Shown in pieces: positions 33,604 through 42,600 of a stretch of DNA of 64,000 nucleotides; position 1 is the stretch's first letter; every line of letters starts with the position of its first letter. The notes beneath the pieces were generated by a model. It was given only the letters and a program-made list of their open reading frames with translations. It did no database searches and had not been told where the DNA came from. The stretch is from Streptomyces sp. TLI_171 (GTDB lineage Bacteria > Actinomycetota > Actinomycetes > Streptomycetales > Streptomycetaceae). Position numbers and translations under genes: made by a program. The DNA lies in assembly GCF_003610255.1 (NCBI RefSeq), contig NZ_RAPS01000001.1, positions 5,483,001 through 5,547,000 of the forward strand, written 5' to 3'.

Positions 33604-34671
33604 TCAGTTCTGGGTCGGTATCGGCTTGGCCGCCAGCGAACGCAGCGAGTTGGGATCGGCCAGCGCGGACGGCGGCAGCACCTCGGGGGCCGCGGCCTGC
33701 GCCGGGACGGCGGTGGCGGCCTCCTCCTTGAGCCTGACGCCCGCCAGGTCGAAGGCGGCCTTCAGCCGCAACCGCAGCGCCCGGGCGACCTGGGCCGACC
33801 TGCCGGGGGTGCAGCGCGCCTCGATCCGCAGCTGCACCGAGTCCACGGCGACCGACTCGACGCCGAGGACCTTCACCCGGCCCCAGATCAGCTCGTCGAA
33901 CGGGGTCTCCTTGGCGAGCTGCTCGGCAGCCTCCAGCACCAGCGCCTCGACCCGCTCCAGGTCCTCCTTGTAGCCCACCTGGACGTCCACGGTGGCGGTG
34001 CCCCAGCCCTGGCTCATGTTGGCGATCCGCTTCACCTCGCCGTTGCGGATGTACCAGATCTCGCCGCCCGCGCCGCGCAGCTTGGTCACCCGCAGGCCGA
34101 CCTCCAGCACCGTGCCGGTGGCCACGCCGGTGTCGATCTCGTCGCCGACGCCGTACTGGTCCTCCATGATCATGAAGACGCCGGACAGGAAGTCGGTGAC
34201 CAGGTTGCGCGCGCCGAAGCCGATCGCGACACCGGCGACACCCGCCGAGGCCAGCAGCGGGGCCAGGTCCACGCCCAGCACCGACAGCGCCATCAGCGAG
34301 GCGGTGCCGAGGATGGAGAACGAGGCCACCGAGCGCAGCACCGAGCCGATCGCCTCGGAGCGCTGCTGGCGCCGCTCGGTGTTGACCACGCCGCTGTTGG
34401 CCAGCAGTCCGCCGAGCACCCCGTGGTCGTCGTCGGCCTCCGCGGGCCGCCCCATCCGGGCGATCAACTTGTCGATGACCTTGCGGACCACCGCCCGCAG
34501 CACCAGCGCCAGGGCCAGGATGAACACGATCCGCAGCCCATTGACCAACCAGCCCTGCCAGTTGTCGTCCAGCCAGCCGGCCGCCTGCCGGGTGGTGTCG
34601 GTCATCTCGGCGGCGCTGGTGGGCAGCGTGAACGTCGGCGTTGCGGTGTCGGGAGTGGAGTCGGCGAGCAT
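33604..34671 (-). CDS. Mechanosensitive ion channel (MscS family)
   Basis: A 355-residue membrane protein. Membrane helices are near residues 43-62 (GLRIVFILALALVLRAVV), 115-135 and 140-160. The pore helix and beta domain follow the family pattern: LASAGVAGVAIGFGARNLVTDFLSGVFMIMEDQYGVGDEID, then GTVLEVGLRVTKLRG and the basic-acid cluster YIRNGEVKRIANMSQGW. It opens under membrane tension to release solutes at hypo-osmotic shock. The 65 C-terminal residues are Ala/Pro-rich. It is divergent from the HNH gene. Confidence 0.92.
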   Translation of the reverse strand: MLADSTPDTATPTFTLPTSAAEMTDTTRQAAGWLDDNWQGWLVNGLRIVFILALALVLRAVVRKVIDKLIARMGRPAEADDDHGVLGGLLANSGVVNTERRQQRSEAIGSVLRSVASFSILGTASLMALSVLGVDLAPLLASAGVAGVAIGFGARNLVTDFLSGVFMIMEDQYGVGDEIDTGVATGTVLEVGLRVTKLRGAGGEIWYIRNGEVKRIANMSQGWGTATVDVQVGYKEDLERVEALVLEAAEQLAKETPFDELIWGRVKVLGVESVAVDSVQLRIEARCTPGRSAQVARALRLRLKAAFDLAGVRLKEEAATAVPAQAAAPEVLPPSALADPNSLRSLAAKPIPTQN

Positions 34672-34959
34672 CGCCCCACTGTAGCGAGCCCGCTCACCCG
34701 CCCGGACGGCCCGTCAGACCGGTTCCGGACACGGTGCGCGCCGTCACCCCCACGGTACGTGCAGGAGGGCCGCGAGCTGGGCATACCGGCTATGACGGAC
34801 CGCACACGATCACCCCCCGCGCGCGGCCCGTTCACGGAGAAATGGTGGCGTCGTACGACGACGTAAGGCGACACTGAGGGAGATCGCGTCCCGCACGGGC
34901 CACGATCGCCCCGCTCGACTCGGCGCGAGCCACGCGCCGCAGGCGTCCAAGGAGGCCCC

Positions 34960-35577
34960 GTGCCGCATGTCCTTGTCCTCAACGCGTCGTACGAGCCACT
35001 CGGTGTCGTCTCGATGCGACGCGCCCTCATCCTCGTCCTCAACCACAAGGCGATCGCCCTGGAGGATGCGGGAACCACTCTGCACAGCGCCACCAGCGCC
35101 GTTCCGGCGCCGTCCGTCGTCAAACTGACCCGTTTCGTGCGGGTCCCCTACCGAGGCCCCGTGCCGCTGACCCGGCGGGCGCTGTTCGCCCGCGACCACG
35201 GCCGGTGCGTGTACTGCGGGGCCGCCGCCACCAGTGTCGACCACGTGATCCCGCGCAGCCGGGGCGGCCAGCACCGGTGGGACAACGTGGTGGCGGCCTG
35301 CCGCCGCTGCAACCACACCAAGGCCGACCGGCACCTCGCCGACCTCGGCTGGCGGATGAAGCGCCCCCCGGCCGCGCCCAGCGGCCTGGCCTGGCGGGTC
35401 ATCGGCACCGGGATCAAGGATCCGCGCTGGCGGCCCTACCTGGAGCCGTACGGCGGCCTCGACCAGTTCCGGGACTTCCTGGACCACCACGACCATACCG
35501 AGGCCGCGGTGCCCGCCCCCGTCATCCGCACCCATCCAGTCCGCCGCGGCGAGCAGCACGCTCCGCTCTCCGCCTGA
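34960..35577 (+). CDS. HNH endonuclease
   Basis: A 205-residue protein. Residues 1-70 form a small domain (VLVLNASYEPLGVVSMRRALILVLNHKA) found in actinobacterial HNH proteins. The HNH finger is at 78-125: Cys83 and Cys86 (CVYC), Asp94-His95 (the catalytic H), Asn109, then Cys114, Cys117 and His119 (CRRCNH). It cuts DNA in a metal-dependent way; the cell role of this widespread chromosomal type is unknown. GTG 34960 follows AAGGAGG at 4 nt. No intein, intron or phage gene is nearby, so it does not look like a homing element. Confidence 0.88.
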   Translation: MPHVLVLNASYEPLGVVSMRRALILVLNHKAIALEDAGTTLHSATSAVPAPSVVKLTRFVRVPYRGPVPLTRRALFARDHGRCVYCGAAATSVDHVIPRSRGGQHRWDNVVAACRRCNHTKADRHLADLGWRMKRPPAAPSGLAWRVIGTGIKDPRWRPYLEPYGGLDQFRDFLDHHDHTEAAVPAPVIRTHPVRRGEQHAPLSA

Positions 35578-35619
35578 TCAGACAGGGCCTGCCCGACACG
35601 ACACATCGGTACGCCTCAT

Positions 35620-35659
35620 GGGCCGCCGGCGCACTCCGCAGCGGGAGCGTCGGCGGCCC
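35620..35659. terminator. Terminator between HNH and GH84 genes
   Basis: Perfect 9-bp stem GGGCCGCCG / CGGCGGCCC with a 22-nt loop that pairs partly. It lies between the convergent stops at 35577 and 35669. Confidence 0.6.
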
Positions 35660-35668
35660 GCCGCGTCG

Positions 35669-38600
35669 TCAGGGGCTCTGCACGCCGTACAGCTCCACGC
35701 CGGTCAGCGCGTACCCGTAGCGGGTGGCCCGGCTGACGCCCTGCACCCGCAGGTACCGCGCGCCCGGGGCGTCGAAGCGGACCGTCTCGGTGCCGCCCTG
35801 CCCGTTCTCCACCACCGCGGCGGTGGTCCACACCAGGCCGTCCGCGGAGGTCTCCACCCGGTAGCCGGAGGCGTACGCGTCGCCCCAGTGCAGCACCGCC
35901 GAGCCCAGCCGGACGGGCTGCGGCAGCCGCAGCTGCACCCAGGCGTCGTCCTCGGCGGGCGCCGTCCAGGAGGACTTCGGGTCGCCGTCGGCGACCGCCG
36001 AGGCCGGGGTCTTCGCCGAGTCGTCGCCGGAGGACGAGGCGGTCGCGGTGCGCGCCAGGTCGGGGCCGCCGGTCGGCGGGACCACGTGCACCACCAGCTC
36101 CTGGCGGACCGTCAGGCCGCCCGCGGTGAACACCAGCGGCACCCGGTAGCTGCCCGACGGGGTGTCCGCGGCCGCGGACACCAGCACCGGAGCGCCGACC
36201 CGGCCGCCGCGCGGCACCGTCACCGACGGGACCGGAGCCACCGTCAGGCCCTTGGCCAGCGGCGGGACCTCGGCCTTCAGCTCGCCGGTCAGCAGCTCGG
36301 CCCGGCCGGACTCCACGGTGGCCCGGGTCTGCGCCGGGGCGGCCGCGCCCGCCACCACGTCCAGCGTCGGCTCGGCCAGCGTCACCCGGGCCGCGGGCAC
36401 GTCCGCGTACCAGGGGATCACCTGGTTGACCACCGGCGCCTCCGAGCCCGGCTTCCACACCAGCCGGAACGCGTCCACCGGGCCGCCGTCGGCGCGCAGC
36501 TCGTTGTAGCCCGGCCGGACCGCGCCCAGGTCGGCCCAGCTGCCGTCCGGCCGGCGCACCTGCGCGGTGGCCTCGGCGCGCACCACCGGGTCGGTGAGCA
36601 CGGTCAGGCGGTCCAGCGGGCGGGCCGAGCCCAGCTCCACGGTCAGCGCGTCGCCCTCGATCGGCGGGGCGGCCGCCCGGAACGCCGAGTCCGGGTCGCC
36701 GGAGAGCACCGCCGCCGCGGAGGAGCCCGGCGCGGCCGGCGGGCCGGACACCTCGGCGTCCACCGCGCCCGGCGCGGCGGCCGTGAACTCGCGCACCGCG
36801 ACGGCGGTCTTCTGCCCGCCGGTGGCGCGCAGCCGCACCGCCCTGGCCACCGCGCCCGCCGGGGCGCTCGCGGTGACGGTGCGCTGCCCGTGCACGGTGG
36901 CCAGCTTCTGCCAGCCGCCGGAGCCGCTGAAGTACTCCAGCACCCCGTCGTGCAGGTAGTCGTCGGCCGCCGCGTCGGCGTCCGGGCCGTCGCCGCCCAT
37001 CAGCACCGTCACCGAGCCCAGCGGCTTCGGGGTGCCCAGGTCCAGGCCGAAGCTGTCGCCGACCTGCGGCGGCGCCGAGGACCAGTAGAAGGTCTGCGTG
37101 GAGCCGTCCGCCATCAGGGCCGGGCCGTGGTCGTGCGCGGTGCCCAGGGTGGTGGTCGGCGCGGCCCCCGCGGTGATGCCCGACCAGGTGTCCGCGGACT
37201 TCACCGCCCGGTCCAGGAACGGGTCCAGCACGCCCTTGCCCACCGTCACCGGGTTCTGCTCCAGCACCCCCCGCTGCCGGCCCAGCTCCAGCCGGGCCTG
37301 CCAGGCCGCGGTGCCGTCGCCGCCGTGCTGCGCCAGCAGCATGTCGACGGCCGCCCGGCCCGCCGCGCCGTACGCCGACAGCCGGGCCAGCCAGGGCGCG
37401 GCGTCCGCCGCCAGCGGGTCCCCCGCGAGCGTCCGCGGGGCGTCCGCCATCACCGAGAACGCCTCGCGCAGCGGCTGCGCGGCCTCCTGCAGCCGCGCCG
37501 GGTCGGCGGGCGCGCCGGAGGCCGGCTCGGCGGCCGCCCAGAACCGCTCGAGCAGCGGCGCCAGGTACCCGGACTCCTTGCCGCCGAGCGGCGAGGAGGC
37601 GCTGTTGCCGGCCAGCGCCGCCAGCGCGGACTGCTGCGCGGGCCCGGCGGCCAGCAGCCGCAGCGCCCCGGCCAGCGACTGCTCCGGCTGGTAGCCGTCC
37701 GGCTGCCAGCCGTAGTCCGCGGCCGTGGCCAGCGGGATCCGGGACGCCACCGGCTGGCTCATCGCCGAGGTCAGCAGCACCGCGGAGCGCTTGGCCACGT
37801 CCGCGTCGCGGCCGCCGTAGCCGCCGAGGAACAGCCGGTCCGGGGCCGAGTCGTTCACCGGGTAGTTGTCCAGCGTCACCAGCGGGCGCCGGTACAGCGC
37901 GGCGGTCTCGTCGAGCTGACCGCCCGTCACCTGCTTGGGGATCACCGCGCCGCCGCTCCACACCACCTGCACCTCGCCGGGCAGCCCCGCCGCCAGCGCC
38001 GAGCGGTACGGCGTCGCGCCCTGCTTCTGGTACTCCGTCGGAACCACCGACAGCGGCGCCAGCTCCGGGTGCGGCGCGATCAGCCGCTGCTGCACCGCCG
38101 CGGCCAGCGCGGCCTGCGCCTTCGCCGCCGCGACCGGTCCGGTGCCGAACTTCCGCCGGTCCGCGCCGCAGTGCCACTCGTCGTAGGAGACGTCCAGGAA
38201 CTCCAGCTGGAACGCCCGGAAGCCCATCCGGCGCAGCCCGTCCAGCTTGGCGACCAGCGCGTCCACGTCCTTGCCGGAGGAGAAGCAGAACGACTGGCCC
38301 GGGTCGATCGCGTACGCCAGGGTCACGTGGTTGTCCCGGGCGCGGGCCGCCAGCTCGGTCAGCTCCCGGGCCTGCTCGGCCGGGTAGGGCTCGCGCCAGC
38401 GCTGCGAGCGGTACGGGTCGCCGCCCGGGCCGTACAGGAAGAAGTTCTGCTTGGTGCGGCCGAGGAAGTCCACCGCGGCCAGCCGCTGCGCGGCGCTCCA
38501 CGGCGCGCCGAAGAACGACTCGGCGGTGCCGCGGACCGGTGCGCCGCTCGGGAAGTCCCGCACCAGCACGCCCGGGAAGCCCTTGTCTCCCTCGCCGCCC

Positions 38601-39484
38601 TGCCCCTGGCCGGGGCCGACCGGGGCGAGCAGCTGGGCCAGGCTCTGCGCCGCGTAGAAGGTGCCGGTGCCGTCCACGCCGGCCAGCACCACCGCGCCGT
38701 ACTGGCCGCCCGCGGTGGGCAGCTGACCGGTCGCCAGCAGGTAGCCGCCCGCGGGCAGGCCCGCCAGCCCCGGCGCCTCGGTGTCCTGCAGGCCGCCCGC
38801 CACCGCGAGCTGTCGCAGCGCCCGGTCGGTCGCCCCGCCCGCGCCCTCGTGCGGGCCGCCGAGGTACACCAGCAGCGAGCCGGCGGCCGGCGCCTCGGGC
38901 GCCTCCGGGGCGATCAGCACCTCGGCGGCGCCGGCCCGGGTCAGCAGGCGGCGCACCGCGTCCACGGCCGGGCCGTCGGCGCCGTCCGCCAGCACCACCG
39001 TCACCTGGCGGGGCACCGCCACCGGCCGGCCGGCGGGCCGCAACTGCTGCGGGCGCGGGTAGAGCTGGGGGTCCGTCAGCGAGCCCAGCGGCAGCGGGGA
39101 CTCCGCGGCCGGCCGGTCGCCGGAGTCCGCGGACAGCGTCCGCAGGTCGCCGTACCGGAGGTCCGCCTCGGCGGCGGACGCCTGGGCGGGGATCAGCAGG
39201 CCGCCGACCACGGCCGCCGCGGAGAGCGTCGCGGCCAGGCGCAGCGTGGAGCCCCGGCGGGCGGTGCGGCGCTCGGCGCGCACCGAGGCCAGCAGCGGGG
39301 CGGTGCCCTTGAAGTCGGCGATGAAGCGGTCCGCGGCGCGCGGCGCTATCTGGCGGGCGGTCCTGGCGGCCGTCCGGCGGGCCGCCAGCGCGGCCGGGTG
39401 GTGCAGCACCTCGCGCAGGGCCGCGCTCTGCTCCAACTGCTGCCGCAGCCGACGCCCGGCCACCACCGAAATCCGCGCCTGCAC
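35669..39484 (-). CDS. Secreted GH84-like beta-N-acetylglucosaminidase with C-terminal F5/8-type domain
   Basis: A 1271-residue protein. About 80 basic residues precede a hydrophobic signal (LRLAATLSAAAVVGGLLIPAQASA, ending near 104). A GH20b/GH84 N-terminal domain (140-300) includes DGTGTFYAAQSLAQLL. The GH84 barrel (about 305-600) begins FPGVLVRDFPSGAPVRGTAESFFGAPWS and includes RTKQNFFLYGPGGDPYR. In place of the family's adjacent catalytic Asp-Asp pair it reads FLDV: Leu430-Asp431. Helical and beta domains follow, and residues 1140-1271 form a discoidin (F5/8 type C) carbohydrate-binding domain. It should act outside the cell on GlcNAc-containing glycans, with altered or lost activity. GTG 39484 has GGAGG 5 nt upstream, so the long N-terminus is probably real. 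Confidence 0.85.
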   Translation of the reverse strand: MQARISVVAGRRLRQQLEQSAALREVLHHPAALAARRTAARTARQIAPRAADRFIADFKGTAPLLASVRAERRTARRGSTLRLAATLSAAAVVGGLLIPAQASAAEADLRYGDLRTLSADSGDRPAAESPLPLGSLTDPQLYPRPQQLRPAGRPVAVPRQVTVVLADGADGPAVDAVRRLLTRAGAAEVLIAPEAPEAPAAGSLLVYLGGPHEGAGGATDRALRQLAVAGGLQDTEAPGLAGLPAGGYLLATGQLPTAGGQYGAVVLAGVDGTGTFYAAQSLAQLLAPVGPGQGQGGEGDKGFPGVLVRDFPSGAPVRGTAESFFGAPWSAAQRLAAVDFLGRTKQNFFLYGPGGDPYRSQRWREPYPAEQARELTELAARARDNHVTLAYAIDPGQSFCFSSGKDVDALVAKLDGLRRMGFRAFQLEFLDVSYDEWHCGADRRKFGTGPVAAAKAQAALAAAVQQRLIAPHPELAPLSVVPTEYQKQGATPYRSALAAGLPGEVQVVWSGGAVIPKQVTGGQLDETAALYRRPLVTLDNYPVNDSAPDRLFLGGYGGRDADVAKRSAVLLTSAMSQPVASRIPLATAADYGWQPDGYQPEQSLAGALRLLAAGPAQQSALAALAGNSASSPLGGKESGYLAPLLERFWAAAEPASGAPADPARLQEAAQPLREAFSVMADAPRTLAGDPLAADAAPWLARLSAYGAAGRAAVDMLLAQHGGDGTAAWQARLELGRQRGVLEQNPVTVGKGVLDPFLDRAVKSADTWSGITAGAAPTTTLGTAHDHGPALMADGSTQTFYWSSAPPQVGDSFGLDLGTPKPLGSVTVLMGGDGPDADAAADDYLHDGVLEYFSGSGGWQKLATVHGQRTVTASAPAGAVARAVRLRATGGQKTAVAVREFTAAAPGAVDAEVSGPPAAPGSSAAAVLSGDPDSAFRAAAPPIEGDALTVELGSARPLDRLTVLTDPVVRAEATAQVRRPDGSWADLGAVRPGYNELRADGGPVDAFRLVWKPGSEAPVVNQVIPWYADVPAARVTLAEPTLDVVAGAAAPAQTRATVESGRAELLTGELKAEVPPLAKGLTVAPVPSVTVPRGGRVGAPVLVSAAADTPSGSYRVPLVFTAGGLTVRQELVVHVVPPTGGPDLARTATASSSGDDSAKTPASAVADGDPKSSWTAPAEDDAWVQLRLPQPVRLGSAVLHWGDAYASGYRVETSADGLVWTTAAVVENGQGGTETVRFDAPGARYLRVQGVSRATRYGYALTGVELYGVQSP

Positions 39485-39842
39485 CGGAGCCTCCTCGCCC
39501 GAACGCCCAGCTCAACGGCCCCCCGCCGACCCGTCGCGAGCCCCCCTCGGCGATCCGGCCCGCCCAGCCCACCAGCTCCCCGCGTCCCTGTCAACGGCCG
39601 TGGCAGCTATGTCCGTTATAGCCCGAAAAGCCAGCATCGCGACGATCCCGCCCGACACCGGTGGGACGCTGCCCGCGAGGGGGTGCGGTTCGACGCGTAC
39701 GTGCCGATCGGGGGGCGGGCGGCAGTGGACTGGTTCGCAACTCCACCACGCACGAGATGATGCGCGGCAGGCTCATCGAGCCTCGCGGCAGCCGCGTCGC
39801 TCTCGAGGGCGCATTCGACCTCCAATTCGTCGGGATCCAGGA
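39485..39842. other. Intergenic region with possible gene remnant
   Basis: 358 bp between the GH84 start and the SUKH-3 start, less GC-rich than its surroundings at 39600-39660. An open plus-strand frame from 39661 ends in the codons for FDLQFVGIQE and stops at 39846, overlapping the SUKH-3 ATG in an ATGA. It may be the tail of a decayed gene; no family is recognised. Confidence 0.4.
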
Positions 39843-40283
39843 ATGACTGAGTTCTCATCAGAGGTGCGGGAGATCCTGCTCGCCTCGGGGTGGCACCCCG
39901 GGCGGGCGGTGGAGGCCGCGCGGTGGACCGCGCCGTTGGCGGCAGCCGGGCTGGCCGTGCACGAGGCGGTTCGCGGCTTCCTGGCCGAGTTCGCCGGCGT
40001 CGCCGTCGACTTCTCCGGCCCCGGGGTGACCTGCGCCCGGGAGCCGTTCGAGATCGATCCGCTGCTCTGCGCCGGGGAGGAGGACAGGTTCCTCGGCTGG
40101 AGCGAACGGCTCGGCCGGTCGCTGTTCCCGATCGGGGAGCTCGACCACGGACGGTTCCTGCTCGGGATGGACGAGCAGGGCGAGGTCTACCTGGTGGAGA
40201 GCTGGATCGCGACCTTCGGGCCGATGCCTGCGGCGATGGAGAAGCTGATCCTCGGGTACCGGCCGGAGGAGCTGGACGTCTGA
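39843..40283 (+). CDS. SUKH-3 family immunity protein
   Basis: A 146-residue cytoplasmic protein. The start VREILLASGWHPGRAVEAARW, then GLAVHEAVRGFLAEFAGVAVDFSGPG, the acidic DPLLCAGEEDRFLGWSERLG, FPIGELDHGRFLLGMDEQGEVYLV and the end IATFGPMPAAMEKLILGYRP give a clear SUKH-3 pattern. SUKH superfamily members neutralise polymorphic nuclease or deaminase toxins delivered between cells. No intact toxin gene lies beside it, so it is an orphan immunity gene or the survivor of a decayed pair. Its start overlaps an upstream open frame by 4 bp. Confidence 0.85.
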   Translation: MTEFSSEVREILLASGWHPGRAVEAARWTAPLAAAGLAVHEAVRGFLAEFAGVAVDFSGPGVTCAREPFEIDPLLCAGEEDRFLGWSERLGRSLFPIGELDHGRFLLGMDEQGEVYLVESWIATFGPMPAAMEKLILGYRPEELDV

Positions 40284-40300
40284 GCGGGCGCCGCCGGCAA

Positions 40301-40335
40301 CCCCGTACCGGAGGGTTCACCCGTCCGGTGCGGGG
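40301..40335 (+). terminator. Terminator after SUKH-3 gene
   Basis: CCCCGTACCGG / CCGGTGCGGGG, an 11-bp stem with one G-U pair and a 13-nt loop, 18 nt after the stop. Confidence 0.55.
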
Positions 40336-40467
40336 GGTGGGCCGTGTCGGTCGGGGTCGGCGGGGGGCGGCGCGGGTAGGACTGTGGCTGTTGGCGTTCG
40401 GGAGTCCGAGGACGGAGTGCGCTGGGTGGCCGCATACCTTGACCGTGACCAGGTGGGAGTCGAGCAG

Positions 40468-42588
40468 GTGCCGGCGGAGGACAATCCGTCGGCGCCACCG
40501 GAGTTGGTGGCCCTGGCGCACGCGTACGGGGTGGACACCAGCTACGACGCGGGCGCCGGGCCGGTGCAGGTCGGGGCGCAGACGCTGAGCGCGGTGCTGG
40601 CCGCCCTCGGGGTGGCGGCCGGCACGCCCGAGCTGGCCGCGAAGTCGCTGGAGCAGCACCGCGAGGAGACCGCGCGGCGCCTGCTGCCTCCCACCGTGGT
40701 GGCCTGGCAGGGGCGGCGCACCGCGCTGGACCTGCCAGCCGACGCCGCGGCCCGGGTGGAGCTGGAGGACGGCGGGGTCTGGGAGCTGACGGGCGATCAC
40801 TCGCACTGGCTGCCGGAGGACCTCCCGCTCGGCCGGCACGCGCTGGTCGCCCGGGCGGGGGAGCGGGACGGCCGGGCGGCGCTGGTGGTCGCGCCGGCGC
40901 GGATTCCCGAGCCGACCGGCCGCAGCTGGGGATTCCTCGCCCAGCTGTACTCGGTGCTGAGCGAACGCTCGTGGGGCATGGGCGACTTGGCGGACCTCGC
41001 CGAGCTCGCCCAGTGGGCCGGGGCCGAACTCGGCGCGGGCTTCCTGCAGATCAACCCGCTGCACGCGGGCATGCCGGGCGCCCCGTCCGACCCGTCCCCG
41101 TACCGGCCGTCCTCGCGCCGCTTCGCCGACCCGGTGCACCTGCGGGTGGAGGCGGTCCCCGAGTACACCCGCTGCGAGGAGGCGCACGACCTGTCCCGCC
41201 GGGCCCGGCTGCTGCGCGAGGAGGTGCTGGAGCACGACGCGCTGATCGACCGGGACTCGGTCTGGTCGCTCAAGCGGCAGGCGCTGGAGCTGCTGCACGC
41301 GGTGCCGCGCGGCGTCGGCCGGGAGGCCGCCTACCGGGCCTTCGTCCGCCGCGAGGGGGAGTGGCTGGAGCGGTACGCGGTGTGGAACGCGCTGGCCGAG
41401 GTGCACGGCGCGGGCTGGCACTCCTGGCCGAAGGGCCTGCGGCACCCGGAGAACCCCCAAGTGGCGGCTGAGAAGGCCCAGTTGAAGGACCGGATCGAGT
41501 TCCACCGGTGGCTGGCCTGGCTGGTCGACGAGCAACTGCACGCGGCGCAGCGCGCCGCCGAGGACGCCGGCATGCCGGTCGGTCTGATCCACGACCTGGC
41601 GGTCGGCGTCCACCCGGACGGCGCCGACGCCTGGGCGCTGCAGGACGTGCTGGCCACCGGCATCTCCACCGGCGCCCCGCCGGACGCGTTCAACGCGCAC
41701 GGCCAGGACTGGGGCCTGCCGCCCTGGCGGCCCGACGCGCTCGCCGAGGCCGGCTACGCGCCGTTCGCCGAACTGCTGCGGGCCTCCGCCCGGCATGCCG
41801 GGGCGATCCGGATCGACCACGTGATGGGCCTGTTCCGGCTCTGGTGGGTCCCGAACGGGGCCCGCCCCACCCAGGGCACCTACGTCCGCTACGACGCGGA
41901 GGCGATGCTCGCGGTGCTGGCGCTGGAGGCGCACCGTGCGGGCACCGCGGTGATCGGCGAGGACCTGGGCACGGTCGAGCCCGGGGTCCGCGAGCGGCTC
42001 GCCGAGCACGGGGTGCTGGGCACCTCGGTGCTCTGGTTCGAACGCGACTGGCCCGCGGGCGGCGCGATCCTGCCACCGGAGCGCTGGCGCCCCGGCTGCC
42101 TGGCCACGCTCACCACCCACGACCTGCCCAGCACCGCCGCCCGGCTGACCGGCGAACACGTCGAACTCCGCCACCGGCTGGGCCTGCTGGCCCGCCCGCT
42201 GGCCGAGGAGCAGGACGCCGCCGACACCGAACTCGCCGACTGGCAGCGCGAACTGGTGCGGATCGGCCTGCTCGCCGACGGCGAGCCGACCACCCCCGAG
42301 GCGCTGTACGCCTTCCTGCTGGCCACCCCCGCCCGGCTGGTCGGCGTCTGGCTGCCCGACACCGTCGGCGACCCGCGCCCGCAGAACCTCCCCGGGACCT
42401 GGGACCAGTACCCCAACTGGCGGCTCCCGGTGGCCGACGCCACCGGCGTCCCGCGCACCCTCGACCAGCTGGCGGTCGCCCCCGGCACCGCCGGCATCGC
42501 CGCCACCCTGGCCCCGCTCGACACCACGCCCGACGCCCCGTCACCCGGACGCGCCGAGAGGCGCACCCCGCCGGGCGACCCGCTGTAG
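40468..42588 (+). CDS. malQ: 4-alpha-glucanotransferase (amylomaltase)
   Basis: A GH77 enzyme of about 706 residues. It transfers alpha-1,4-glucan segments between maltooligosaccharides in glycogen and maltose metabolism. The long actinobacterial form has an extra N-terminal domain of about 150 residues. GH77 motifs: SYRPSSRRFADPVHLRVE-type segment (as SPYRPSSRRFADP), IRIDHVMGLFRLWWVP (catalytic Asp in RIDH), VIGEDLGTVEPGVRERL (acid Glu in GEDLG) and TLTTHDLPSTAARLTG (second Asp). The open frame reaches GTG 40384, but the extra 28 codons have lower third-position GC and no family-like sequence. GTG 40468 with GGGAG 8 nt upstream starts just before PPELVALAHAYGVD, so it is preferred. Confidence 0.88.
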   Translation: MPAEDNPSAPPELVALAHAYGVDTSYDAGAGPVQVGAQTLSAVLAALGVAAGTPELAAKSLEQHREETARRLLPPTVVAWQGRRTALDLPADAAARVELEDGGVWELTGDHSHWLPEDLPLGRHALVARAGERDGRAALVVAPARIPEPTGRSWGFLAQLYSVLSERSWGMGDLADLAELAQWAGAELGAGFLQINPLHAGMPGAPSDPSPYRPSSRRFADPVHLRVEAVPEYTRCEEAHDLSRRARLLREEVLEHDALIDRDSVWSLKRQALELLHAVPRGVGREAAYRAFVRREGEWLERYAVWNALAEVHGAGWHSWPKGLRHPENPQVAAEKAQLKDRIEFHRWLAWLVDEQLHAAQRAAEDAGMPVGLIHDLAVGVHPDGADAWALQDVLATGISTGAPPDAFNAHGQDWGLPPWRPDALAEAGYAPFAELLRASARHAGAIRIDHVMGLFRLWWVPNGARPTQGTYVRYDAEAMLAVLALEAHRAGTAVIGEDLGTVEPGVRERLAEHGVLGTSVLWFERDWPAGGAILPPERWRPGCLATLTTHDLPSTAARLTGEHVELRHRLGLLARPLAEEQDAADTELADWQRELVRIGLLADGEPTTPEALYAFLLATPARLVGVWLPDTVGDPRPQNLPGTWDQYPNWRLPVADATGVPRTLDQLAVAPGTAGIAATLAPLDTTPDAPSPGRAERRTPPGDPL

Positions 42589-42600
42589 GAGGCCGGTACC

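Noticed and set aside
34960..35577. HNH gene as homing endonuclease or phage remnant
   Set aside because: Stand-alone chromosomal type with normal codon use, no intron, intein or phage neighbour.
35618..39760. Very long open frame on the plus strand opposite the GH84 gene
   Set aside because: It is antisense to a gene with signal peptide, catalytic barrel and discoidin domain. Its protein is low-complexity Arg/Ala/Gly/Val sequence produced by high GC, and it has no ribosome site.
40384..40467. N-terminal extension of malQ to GTG 40384
   Set aside because: The 28 codons have lower third-position GC than the gene and no similarity to the GH77 N-terminus; a better-placed GTG with GGGAG lies at 40468. 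Some uncertainty remains.
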